Source: a bacterium
GTDB lineage: Bacteria > Oederibacteriota > CAKKQC01
Assembly: GCA_919901855.1 (NCBI GenBank)
Contig: CAKKQC010000007.1
Span: forward strand, 23,517-87,516
Direction of reading: 5' to 3'
Length of the DNA: 64,000 nucleotides
Made by a program: the position numbers and the translations under genes. The notes below the pieces were generated by a model that was not told the DNA's origin, did no database searches, and worked only from the letters and a program-made list of their open reading frames with translations. Positions 37,969 to 46,391 of the stretch are shown piece by piece. Position 1 is the stretch's first letter. Every line of letters begins with the position of its first letter.

Positions 37969-40044
37969 ATGACCCCGAAGGAGATCGAGAACTTCATCTG
38001 GGGGGTCGCGGACCTGATCCGGGACTCCTTCAAGCGGGGCAAGTATCAGGACGTCATCCTGCCCCTCACGGTCCTGCGCCGGATCGATTGCGTTCTCGCA
38101 CCGACCCGGGAGGAAGTCCGTAAAGCGCATGCCAGATTCAAGGCGACCGATCTCCGTAATGCCGATCCGCAATTGCGGAAGGCTTCCGGATTCGCCTTCT
38201 ACAACACGTCGAAATACGACTTCGAGAGCCTCGCGGGAGACCACGCGAACATTGTCCGCAACCTGAGGGCCTACATTGCCGGGTTCAGCGTAAACATGCG
38301 GGAGGTGATTGAGAAGTTCGACTTCGACAACACGATAACGAAGTTGAACGAGGCAGGACTGCTCTTCATGGTTGTGGAACGGTTCAAAGGGATTCAGCTT
38401 CATCCAAAGGTGGTGGATAACCACCAAATGGGCACGATCTTCGAAGGGCTGATCCGTAGGTTCAACGAGGCTTTGGACGAGAATCCCGGCGAGCACTTCA
38501 CGCCGCGTGACGTCGTCGCTCTCATGGTCCGTCTCTTGATCCGAGGGGACGAAGAACGGCTCCGGCGGAAAGGGGCGGTCGTGACGGCCTACGACCCCTG
38601 TTGCGGTAGCGGGGGCATGTTGAGCATTGCGAAGGAGCTCATTCGAGGAGACGGCAAGCCTGGTATCAATCCCAATGCAGACGTTCACTTGTTCGGCCAG
38701 GAGGTCAATCCCGAGACGTTCGCCGTCTGTAAGTCCGATCTGTTCCTGAAGGATCCGCCCGGTCATGATGCCGATAACATCGCGTTCGGCAGTACGCTTT
38801 CCGCCGACCGCCACGCCGGGCGGGGATTCGACTATCTCATCGCAAACCCACCGTACGGAAAAGATTGGAAACGGGACGAAGAAGCCGTGCGTCTCGAGCA
38901 CTCGCGAGGGACCGGTGGCCGCTTCGGAGTGGGGTTACCGCGGATAAGCGATGGCCAGTTGCTATTCCTTCAGCACATGCTCTCGCATATGAACGCCCCG
39001 AAACAGGGCGGGTCGCGGGTGGCCATCATCATGAACGGCAGTCCGCTGTTCACTGGAGATGCGGGAAGCGGCGAGAGTGAGATCAGGCGTTGGGTCTTGG
39101 AGAACGACTGGCTGGAGGCTTTGATCGCCCTGCCAGAGGAGATGTTCTACAACACCGGCATCGCCACGTATGTGTGGGTGCTCACGAACCGGAAGGCTGG
39201 CGAACGGCGGGGGAAGGTTCAGCTAATCGATGCCACTTCTGACGCGTTCTGGGAGAAGGAGGCTCCAAGCCTGGGCAAGAAGCGGCGCAAGATCTCGGTG
39301 GAGAAGGCGCAGATCATTATCGATCTTGTTCGCTCATTCAAGGAGGGAGAATACAGCAAGGTGTATCCGACCGCGACATTTGGGTTCCGGAAGATCGTGG
39401 TCGAGCGGCCCCTTCGGCTGAAGTTCGAGATCACGAAAGAGCGGCTGTCGAAACTGGAGGAGGAGCCGGCTTTCCGCGGGCTGGCGGAGAGCAAGAAGAA
39501 GGCGGGGAAGGCGCACGACGAGGAGATCGAAGAAGGTCGGGGCCGGCAGGCTGCGATTCGCAAGGTCCTCGGGTCACTGGAGGGCAGACGGTACACAAGT
39601 CGGGAGGCCTTCCTCAAGGATCTGACCGGGGCGGAGCATCCCAAGGACCTGAAATGGACCGACGCGCTCCAGAAGTCCCTCGTTCGTGCACTTGGCGAAC
39701 CCGATGAACATGCCGATCTTTGCCGGGACAAGGATGGCCGGGTGGAGCCCGATTCCGAACTGCGGGACAACGAGAGCGTGCCGCTTGGAGAGTCCGTGGA
39801 GGAGTATTTCGTGAGGGAGGTCAAGCCCTTCGTGCCGGACGCCTGGATCAGCACCGAGAGCGATGCCAAGGATCCCAAGGATGGGCTGGTCGGGAAGGTC
39901 GGTTATGAGATCAACTTCAACCGGTACTTCTACAAGTATCAGCCGCCACGCCCTCTTGAGGAGATCGAGGCGGACATCAGGAAGATCGAGGCAGATATTA
40001 CAGGTTTGATGGCGAAGGGGGCTGCGGATCCGCCGAAGGGATAG
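37969..40044 (+). CDS. hsdM: Type I restriction-modification DNA methylase (HsdM), solitary
   Basis: A 691-residue N6-adenine methyltransferase. The N-terminal HsdM domain starts MTPKEIENFIWGVADLIRDS; the AdoMet motif AYDPCCGSGGML lies at 208-218 and the catalytic NPPY at 293-296. The C-terminal extension (residues about 480-691) is longer than in the shortest HsdM proteins and is highly charged. A matching specificity (HsdS) or restriction (HsdR) gene is not found on either side. Base composition is visibly less GC-rich than the flanking glycosidase genes, which suggests horizontal transfer. Without an S subunit a type I methylase is not expected to choose a target, so the partner may be elsewhere or lost. 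Confidence 0.92.
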   Translation: MTPKEIENFIWGVADLIRDSFKRGKYQDVILPLTVLRRIDCVLAPTREEVRKAHARFKATDLRNADPQLRKASGFAFYNTSKYDFESLAGDHANIVRNLRAYIAGFSVNMREVIEKFDFDNTITKLNEAGLLFMVVERFKGIQLHPKVVDNHQMGTIFEGLIRRFNEALDENPGEHFTPRDVVALMVRLLIRGDEERLRRKGAVVTAYDPCCGSGGMLSIAKELIRGDGKPGINPNADVHLFGQEVNPETFAVCKSDLFLKDPPGHDADNIAFGSTLSADRHAGRGFDYLIANPPYGKDWKRDEEAVRLEHSRGTGGRFGVGLPRISDGQLLFLQHMLSHMNAPKQGGSRVAIIMNGSPLFTGDAGSGESEIRRWVLENDWLEALIALPEEMFYNTGIATYVWVLTNRKAGERRGKVQLIDATSDAFWEKEAPSLGKKRRKISVEKAQIIIDLVRSFKEGEYSKVYPTATFGFRKIVVERPLRLKFEITKERLSKLEEEPAFRGLAESKKKAGKAHDEEIEEGRGRQAAIRKVLGSLEGRRYTSREAFLKDLTGAEHPKDLKWTDALQKSLVRALGEPDEHADLCRDKDGRVEPDSELRDNESVPLGESVEEYFVREVKPFVPDAWISTESDAKDPKDGLVGKVGYEINFNRYFYKYQPPRPLEEIEADIRKIEADITGLMAKGAADPPKG

Positions 40045-40196
40045 TATAAAAGGTCGGCACATAGACAAATAAGCATCCCTTTGATACTATCCTGGTAAGG
40101 GTCATGCTTCCAGATGTGTTCCGCCCCAGCGACCTCGTCAAAGAGGGTCTTTCCGTCCGCCATCTTGCGACCATGCTCCGCCGCGGAGAAGGGAGC

Positions 40197-40218
40197 GAAG
40201 CCGCCGCAAGGCGGCTTC
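40197..40218. terminator. GNRA-loop hairpin in the 199-bp gap after hsdM
   Basis: GAAGCCGCC and GGCGGCTTC form a 9-bp stem closed by a GCAA tetraloop, between the stop of hsdM and the convergent GH29 gene. It is a likely bidirectional terminator. The rest of the gap (40045-40196) is AT-richer and holds only short open frames without recognisable similarity. Confidence 0.6.
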
Positions 40219-40243
40219 TGCGTTATCAGGGATCTGCCGCCGG

Positions 40244-42001
40244 CTACCGGAGAGGGGTTATGACGATGCTCCGAAGATTCATGACCGCGTAGCCGGGCAT
40301 CTTGACCGGAGCGACCACGACCTTCCGGCGGCCGGCCTTGAGCGTGAACTCGCCGAGCGGTTCGGTCACGAACGACGTCCAGGAGCCTGTCGCGCCGGTG
40401 TCCTTCACGACAAGTTTCGTCCGGGTGCCGCCGATCTCGACCGTGCATTCGGCGCCCGCCGTATCCTTCTCGCACGCGTACGTGATCGCGGCCGTGAACC
40501 GGCCGGGCTTCGCGACCTCGACCTCCCATTCGACGCGGTCCTTGGGGTCGGTCCAGAACCCGATGCAGTCCTTGCCGGCGCTCGACTCATACCTAGCCTG
40601 CGAGCCCTTGATGGTGGCATCCGCCGCCCCGAGCCGGATGGTGCCGTCGTCGTTCTGCTTTAGCCGCTGGGGTTCGATGTCGGGCGCGCCCTTGATGGCG
40701 ACCACGACCACGGACGAGATCGGATCCGGGGCGTTGGCCGGGACCTCGACGGTCCAGCCGGTGCCCGTCTTCGCGACCTTGAGCAAGGTGCCGGGATTGG
40801 CGAGAAGCCAGGCCTTCGTGACCTTGTTCTTCAACCCAGGGATTTCGAGCAGGCCCTTGGGCCAGTCGAAGACATGAAAATAGAGGAATCCGGGCTTCGT
40901 CGTGCTCCGGCCCCAGGGGAGTCGCCGGAACGGGCTCGGTCCTGTTCCATATACGGCCTCGCCATTGGCGCGCATCCACGCGCCGACCTCGCGCAACCGG
41001 GTGACCGACTCCTCCGGGATGATGCCTTCGGATGTCGGTCCCACGTTGAGGAGGTAGTTCCCGCCCTTGCTGACGATGTCGATCAGGTTCCGGATCAGCG
41101 CGGCCGTGGGTTTCCAGTTGTGGTCGTCGGACTTGAACCCCCACGTGTCGTTCATGGTCATGCAGGTCTCCCAGTCGCGGCCGGGCATTCCGGTCGCCGG
41201 GATCTCCTGTTCGGGTGTGCCCGTGTCTCCCGCGAATCCGCCGCCGAGCCGGTCGTTCGTGACGATCCCGGGGGCGAGCTCGAGCAGCGGCACGAACCGC
41301 TCGGCGCGCTCCTTCGTCATGTCCGCGGGCGTGTCCCACCACAGGATCGAGAGGGGGCCGTAGCCCGTGAGGAGTTCGCGGACCTGCGGGACGGCGATGT
41401 CGCGGAGGTAGTCGTCCATGCTCCCGTCCTGGGCCTGGTCCCAGTGCCCGCTGTAGGCCGCGCCGCCGGGGTGGTGCCAGTCCTGGGCCTGTGAGTAGTA
41501 GACCCCGAACCGGAGTCCCGCCCGGCGGACGGCGTCGCCGAGCTCCCGGATGACGTCCCGGCGGAACGGCGTCGCATCCACGACGTTGTACGGCGTCACC
41601 TTGGACCCGAACATGGCGAACCCGTCGTGGTGCTTGGCGGTTATGACCACGTACTTCATCCCCGCCTCCTTGGCCATCTTCGCCCACGCGTCGGCGTCGA
41701 ACTTCGCCGGGTTGAACGACTTCGCGAAGGCGGCGTAGTCGGCGACCGGGATCTTGGCGTTGTTCATGATCCACTCGCCGATCCCGCCGACCTCCTTGCC
41801 CTGCCACCGTCCGGCGGGGACCGAGTAGATGCCCCAGTGAATGAAGAGGCCGAACTTGGCCTCGCGCCACCACGCCATCCGGGCGTCACGCTGTTTCGCG
41901 GTTTCCATCCTTGGGGTGGCTCCTTTCGGCGGATCCGCCGGCCGGGCGGGCTGGGGCGCGGCGAGGGCTGCGAGCAGGATGAGCACGGGGAAGGCCTTCA
42001 T
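40244..42001 (-). CDS. GH29 alpha-L-fucosidase, exported
   Basis: A 585-residue protein with a signal peptide (MKAFPVLILLAALAAPQPARP). The GH29 catalytic domain shows WWREAKFGLFIHWGIYSVP, TAKHHDGFAMF and LSILWWDTPADM with nucleophile D223; the family GGNYLLNVGPTSEG segment follows. After about residue 350 come a GH29 C-terminal beta domain and a further carbohydrate-binding-like module (CIGFWTDPKDRVEWEVEV). The ATG at 42001 overlaps the pirin stop by four bases (ATGA), with GGAGG just upstream, so the pair is coupled. Confidence 0.94.
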   Translation of the reverse strand: MKAFPVLILLAALAAPQPARPADPPKGATPRMETAKQRDARMAWWREAKFGLFIHWGIYSVPAGRWQGKEVGGIGEWIMNNAKIPVADYAAFAKSFNPAKFDADAWAKMAKEAGMKYVVITAKHHDGFAMFGSKVTPYNVVDATPFRRDVIRELGDAVRRAGLRFGVYYSQAQDWHHPGGAAYSGHWDQAQDGSMDDYLRDIAVPQVRELLTGYGPLSILWWDTPADMTKERAERFVPLLELAPGIVTNDRLGGGFAGDTGTPEQEIPATGMPGRDWETCMTMNDTWGFKSDDHNWKPTAALIRNLIDIVSKGGNYLLNVGPTSEGIIPEESVTRLREVGAWMRANGEAVYGTGPSPFRRLPWGRSTTKPGFLYFHVFDWPKGLLEIPGLKNKVTKAWLLANPGTLLKVAKTGTGWTVEVPANAPDPISSVVVVAIKGAPDIEPQRLKQNDDGTIRLGAADATIKGSQARYESSAGKDCIGFWTDPKDRVEWEVEVAKPGRFTAAITYACEKDTAGAECTVEIGGTRTKLVVKDTGATGSWTSFVTEPLGEFTLKAGRRKVVVAPVKMPGYAVMNLRSIVITPLR

Positions 42002-42852
42002 TGATAGAACCTCCGGTGGACTTCGCCTGGTTGGGTTTGAATGAACGTCCCGCGGTCGAGATCGTCGAACGCGCGGTCGAGCTCGGCCTGGGTGTTCATG
42101 ACGATGGGGCCGCCCCAGGCCACGGGTTCCTCGATCGGCACGCCGGACCCGAAGAGCAGACGCCCACCCGCAGGCCCCGCAGTCACTTCAAGGGCGCTGG
42201 CGTCCGCGAGGTGGGCGAGCGTCTCCGGGCCCAGCGTGTCCCCGGCAAGGCGCACCTCGCCGGAGATCACGTACGCGAACGAGTTGCGGTCGGCCGGAAT
42301 CGGTCGTTTCCAGGTCGCGCCTGCGTCGAGCAGGATCTCCATGTACTCGACCTCGACGATCAGGTCCTGCACGGGCCCACGGGTGCCGTCGACGGTGCCG
42401 CTCACGAGCTTGACGGTGACCCCCTGCGCGGGGGTGGCGGCAGGGATCGACGAGGCCTTCACGTCGCGGTACCGGGGTTCCATCATCTTTTGCGCCGCCG
42501 GGAGGTTGACCCAGAGCTGGAACCCCCGGGTCCGGCCCTCGGAGCGCTGGGGCATCTCCTGGTGAATGATCCCGCCGCCGGCGGTCATCCATTGGACGTC
42601 CCCGTCCCCGATCACGCCGCGATTCCCCATGCTGTCCCCGTGCGCGACGGCGCCATGAAGAATGTAGGTCACGGTCTCGATCCCCCGGTGCGGATGCCAC
42701 GGGAAACCCGCGAGGTAGTCGGCGGGGTCGTCGGAGCCGAAATCGTCGAGGAGGAGGAAGGGGTCGAACCGGGGCACGTCGTGGAAGGCGAAGGCGCGGC
42801 GCAGCTTGACCCCCGCTCCGTCGCTCGTCGGCTGGCTCTTCCGGGGCCTCAT
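41998..42852 (-). CDS. Pirin-family protein
   Basis: A 284-residue bicupin with the pirin metal-binding region: FPWHPHRGIETVTYILHGAV supplies two His ligands, and GGGIIHQEMP the third His and the Glu. The C-terminal pirin domain (PADRNSFAYVISGEV) is complete. Pirins are iron proteins with quercetinase or regulatory roles. It is first in a transcript with the exported fucosidase, an unexpected pairing. A TACAAT box ends nine bases before its ATG. Confidence 0.92.
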   Translation of the reverse strand: MRPRKSQPTSDGAGVKLRRAFAFHDVPRFDPFLLLDDFGSDDPADYLAGFPWHPHRGIETVTYILHGAVAHGDSMGNRGVIGDGDVQWMTAGGGIIHQEMPQRSEGRTRGFQLWVNLPAAQKMMEPRYRDVKASSIPAATPAQGVTVKLVSGTVDGTRGPVQDLIVEVEYMEILLDAGATWKRPIPADRNSFAYVISGEVRLAGDTLGPETLAHLADASALEVTAGPAGGRLLFGSGVPIEEPVAWGGPIVMNTQAELDRAFDDLDRGTFIQTQPGEVHRRFYQ

Positions 42853-42861
42853 CCCGCCGGC

Positions 42862-42867
42862 ATTGTA
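42862..42867 (-). promoter_or_regulatory. TACAAT nine bases before the pirin start
   Basis: TACAAT on the minus strand (42867-42862) ends nine bases before ATG 42852, which lacks a Shine-Dalgarno. It fits the near-leaderless pattern seen at other first genes. No convincing -35. Confidence 0.5.
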
Positions 42868-42919
42868 GCACCGGGGGCCGGACGCGAACCCGCCCTCCCG
42901 GGTGTGTTAGCCTCTGGAG

Positions 42920-44269
42920 ATGACGAAACGCCACTGGGGCCTCGCGTCGGCCTTCGGCCTGCTCGCCGCAACGACGGCGGCGGCAGCGGGCGGACCGCGG
43001 GAAGGAGTGGACAGCGTGAGGGAACGGCTGGAAGCGAAGCTGGCGGCGATTCCGTACGTCGACACCCATACCCACCTGCCGGACCCCCGTCCCTTCCGCG
43101 AGTCGCTCAAGACCTCGAAGTACGACGTGACCCGGCTCCTTGGGGGGAGCACATACGTCGCGGAGTTCACGTCGGGCAGCACGTGGGATGAGGTCAAGGC
43201 GAACCTCGCCGCCAACGCCCAGCATCCCTACTACCGGGTGATCCGCGAGGCGTTCGTGGACCTCTACGGGCTCGCCCCGGGGGCCGAGCTCACCGACGAA
43301 TCGGCCCGCACGGTCTCCGAGCGCATGGACGCCGCCCACCGCGATCCCGGGTGGTACGACGAGGTGCTCCGGAAGCGGATGAACGTGACCCACCTGATCT
43401 GGCTCGGGGGCGGGCGTCGCGGGTCCGAGATGCCTGCCCCGTACTATCACCCGGTCTGGAACATCGACGGGTTCGTCTTCGTGGCCGGCCGCGACGAGAA
43501 GGCCAAGGGCAAGCCCTGGACCCTCGACACGCTGGCCAAACGGTTCGGCGTGAAGCTCGCGCGGCTGTCCGATCTCGAGAAACTCATCGCCGCCGAGATC
43601 GAGGGCTTTTTCGCCGGGGGCGGCGTGTCGCTCAAGAGCACGGCCGCCTACTACCGCACGCTCGATTTCGACGACACCGTTCCGCGCCCGCGGGCCGACC
43701 GCGCCTTCGCGAAGGTCGTCCGGCACGAGGCGCTGGCGCCGGCGGAGCAGAAGGCGCTCGAGGACTGGCTCATGACCCGGGTGCTCACGTCGCTGGCGAA
43801 GCTCAAGAAGCCGATCCAATTCCACACCGGGAACCAGCAGAACTGGAACACGGTTGCCAACTCCAACCCGTTGGGGCTCAACCGGCTCCTCGTGACGGGG
43901 AAGTGGTGGGACGTCAAGTTCGTCGTGCTGCACGGCGGCTACCCGTACACGCGGGAGGCGATCACGATGACCCGGTACTTCGGCAACTGCTACCTGGACC
44001 TGGCCTGGATGGTCCTCTTCTCCCCGGCGGCCGCCACGAGCGCGCTCGCGGAGGCGATCGACCTCCTGCCGGGAAACCAGTTGACGATCGGCACCGACAC
44101 CGCCAACCTCGAGGAGATGTACGGGACGGTCAAGTTCACGCGGCGGGTGCTCGCGTCGGTCCTGGCGGAGAAGGTGGCCGGCGGATACCTCACCGAGGAG
44201 GTCGCGCTCGCCGTGGCACGCCGGGTCCTGCACGACAACGCCATGGCCCTGTACGGACTGACGGACTGA
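42920..44269 (+). CDS. Amidohydrolase-family protein, exported
   Basis: A 449-residue protein with a signal peptide (MTKRHWGLASAFGLLAATTAAAA). YVDTHTHLPDP (H50, H52) is the metal-binding first strand of the amidohydrolase superfamily; IQFHTGNQQNWN, FVVLHGGYPYTREA and LTIGTDTANLEEMYG supply later ligands. This resembles amidohydrolase-2 proteins related to uronate isomerase but exported. The substrate is unknown. It lies divergent from the pirin-GH29 pair and 34 bp before a GH50-like gene that has its own promoter. Confidence 0.8.
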   Translation: MTKRHWGLASAFGLLAATTAAAAGGPREGVDSVRERLEAKLAAIPYVDTHTHLPDPRPFRESLKTSKYDVTRLLGGSTYVAEFTSGSTWDEVKANLAANAQHPYYRVIREAFVDLYGLAPGAELTDESARTVSERMDAAHRDPGWYDEVLRKRMNVTHLIWLGGGRRGSEMPAPYYHPVWNIDGFVFVAGRDEKAKGKPWTLDTLAKRFGVKLARLSDLEKLIAAEIEGFFAGGGVSLKSTAAYYRTLDFDDTVPRPRADRAFAKVVRHEALAPAEQKALEDWLMTRVLTSLAKLKKPIQFHTGNQQNWNTVANSNPLGLNRLLVTGKWWDVKFVVLHGGYPYTREAITMTRYFGNCYLDLAWMVLFSPAAATSALAEAIDLLPGNQLTIGTDTANLEEMYGTVKFTRRVLASVLAEKVAGGYLTEEVALAVARRVLHDNAMALYGLTD

Positions 44270-44294
44270 CCGCCCCCGAGCCCGGGAGTATAAT
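44266..44294 (+). promoter_or_regulatory. Promoter CTGACC-N17-TATAAT before the GH50-like gene
   Basis: A perfect TATAAT (44289-44294) lies 17 bases after CTGACC (44266-44271), which overlaps the previous stop region. The -10 ends nine bases before ATG 44304 and there is no Shine-Dalgarno. Confidence 0.6.
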
Positions 44295-44303
44295 CGGGCG
44301 GAC

Positions 44304-46391
44304 ATGATGCTGACGGGACTGCTGGTGGCGGCTTCCGTGCTCGCGGCGCCTTCGGGCTCGGCCCCGAAAGCAGCTCCGACCCTCTTGGATTTTGCATCAC
44401 CCGCGGTACTGAAGGGGGCGGGGGACTCCGGCCTGTCGGCCTCGGTGATCGCGGACGCCTCGGGCAATCCCGTCGGGGCCGAGGTCCGGTTCCCGGGCGG
44501 CGACGCGTGGCGGGGGCTCGTCCTGCGCGTGCCCGCCGAGATCCCGCGCGCCGACTGGAACGGGTGGGAGGGTGTCGTCCTCGATCTCGAGAACCGGGAA
44601 TCCGCCGAGGTCCGGGTCGCGTTCTCGATCCGCAACGCCGCGGACACATGGGAGGACGGCAAGATCGCGCACTTCGCGGTCGGGATTCCGGCGAACACGC
44701 GCGTAAGCTGGCCGGTGCGGCTCTTCCACCTTCGTTACACACTCGGCTGGGATTGGCCCGCGCTGCCCTGGGGCGGCCGCACTGCGGCGTGGGGGCGGGC
44801 GGACCCGGGCGCGATCACGGAGGTCTGGATCGGGATCGAGGACCAGAAGGGGCCGGTCCGGCTCGGGCTCTACCGGCTGGCGCTGTCGACTCCCGTCGCT
44901 TCGACGGGGTGGATCGACCGGTGGGGCCAGCGGGGGAATCTCGAGTGGCCGCTCAAGGTCCACAAGGACGCGGACCTCAAGTCCGCCGACCGCCGGGAGA
45001 TGGACGCTCTGACGGCCGCGAAGCGCGCTCCGGCCTTCGACACCTGGCATGCCTGGGCGAAAGGGCCGCTCCGGCAGGCGACCGGGTTCTTCCGCGTCGA
45101 GGAGGTCGACGGCCGGTGGTGGCTGGTCGCCCCGAACGGCCGGCTCTTCTTCATGACCGGGATCGACTGCGTGGGCCCGTGGAGTTCCCCGCGGGTGGAT
45201 GACCGGGTCCGGGCGGCCCATGCGTGGTGGCCGCCGGAGAAGGGGCTGCTCGCGGGCGCCTGGGGTTTCTGGTGGGACGGGAAGTATTATCCCAAGGGTG
45301 GGCCCTCGTTCTACCGCGCCAACCTGATCCGGAAGTGGGGGCCCGAGAGCCTCGACGACAAGGGACTCCGGCGCGCGATGTCCCGGCTCCTCGCCTGGCA
45401 GTTCTCGTCGATCGGTAACTGGTCCGACGACCGGATGTTCCGGATGAAGAAGCTCGCGTACGTGACCGTCGGTCCGCCGACGTGGGACGTGAATACCCCC
45501 CGGGCGACGGAGAAGCTCCACGACCCGTTCCACCCGGCGTTTGCCGCGGAAGCCCGGGCGGCGGCGGCCAAGCTGGCGGGGTTCAAGGACGATCCCTGGT
45601 GCATCGGCCATTTCATCGACAACGAGGTGGACTGGAGCAACGTGGCCCCCATGGTGCTGGCCGCCGAGCCCGGCCTTATGGCCCGCGCCCGGTGGGTCGA
45701 GACCCTTCGGCGTAAATACGGCGAGCTGGGCCGCCTGGACCTCGCCTGGGGGACGAGCGCGACGACGTGGGAGACCCTGCGGTTCCCGAGGCGGGAGTTC
45801 GCGACCGCGACGGCGTGGGCCGACGCCGCGGCGTTCCGGGGCGAGTTCGCGGACGCGTGGTACCGGATCTGGGGCGAGGCCGTGCGCGCGGCCGACCCCA
45901 ACCACCTCGTCCTGGGCAGCCGGCTGCATGGCGGCAACCGGCCCGACGAGGTCGTGGCCGCCTGCGGACGGTGGATGGACGTCGTCTCGTTCAACCACTA
46001 TGACGAGGAGCCTACGAGGGAGGAGTTCGACCGCTACTACGCGCTCGCTAAGAAGCCGTTCCTGATCGGGGAGTACGGGTTCAACAGCCTCGACGACGGG
46101 CTCCTGACGGCGGCGGTGCCGGTCGCCAGCCGGGAGGAGCGCGGCGCCGGGTACCGGTTCTACACCGAGCACCTGGCGGCGCTTCCGTACTTCGTCGGGG
46201 GGCATTACTTCCAGTGGATCGACGAGCCCGTCACGGGCCGGGGCGACGGGGAGACCTCGTACAACGGTTTCGTGAAGGTGACCGATCTGCCCGATCCGTT
46301 CCTCGTGGAGGCCGCGAAGGCCACGAACCCCCGGGTCTGCGAAATCCATGCCGGACTTATCGCCCCTATCGAGCGGAGGCCCAAACGATGA
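44304..46391 (+). CDS. GH50-like glycoside hydrolase, exported
   Basis: A 695-residue protein with a signal peptide (MMLTGLLVAASVLAAPSG). Residues about 26-200 are a beta-rich domain; the barrel from about 261 (GFFRVEEVDGRWWLVAPNGR) parallels the GH50-type enzyme at 1202-3262. E441 (GHFIDNEVDW) and E590 (PFLIGEYGF) match its two catalytic Glu positions. The two proteins differ clearly in the middle of the barrel (AWWPPEKGLL region), so substrates may differ. The ATG of the esterase-like gene overlaps its stop (ATGA), so hydrolase and esterase are co-translated. Confidence 0.8.
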   Translation: MMLTGLLVAASVLAAPSGSAPKAAPTLLDFASPAVLKGAGDSGLSASVIADASGNPVGAEVRFPGGDAWRGLVLRVPAEIPRADWNGWEGVVLDLENRESAEVRVAFSIRNAADTWEDGKIAHFAVGIPANTRVSWPVRLFHLRYTLGWDWPALPWGGRTAAWGRADPGAITEVWIGIEDQKGPVRLGLYRLALSTPVASTGWIDRWGQRGNLEWPLKVHKDADLKSADRREMDALTAAKRAPAFDTWHAWAKGPLRQATGFFRVEEVDGRWWLVAPNGRLFFMTGIDCVGPWSSPRVDDRVRAAHAWWPPEKGLLAGAWGFWWDGKYYPKGGPSFYRANLIRKWGPESLDDKGLRRAMSRLLAWQFSSIGNWSDDRMFRMKKLAYVTVGPPTWDVNTPRATEKLHDPFHPAFAAEARAAAAKLAGFKDDPWCIGHFIDNEVDWSNVAPMVLAAEPGLMARARWVETLRRKYGELGRLDLAWGTSATTWETLRFPRREFATATAWADAAAFRGEFADAWYRIWGEAVRAADPNHLVLGSRLHGGNRPDEVVAACGRWMDVVSFNHYDEEPTREEFDRYYALAKKPFLIGEYGFNSLDDGLLTAAVPVASREERGAGYRFYTEHLAALPYFVGGHYFQWIDEPVTGRGDGETSYNGFVKVTDLPDPFLVEAAKATNPRVCEIHAGLIAPIERRPKR

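Noticed and set aside
40045..40196. Short open frames on both strands after hsdM, one reading MADGKTLFDEVAGAEHIW on the minus strand
   Set aside because: No ribosome site, no recognisable family and no partner gene. Possibly a remnant, but I cannot support it.
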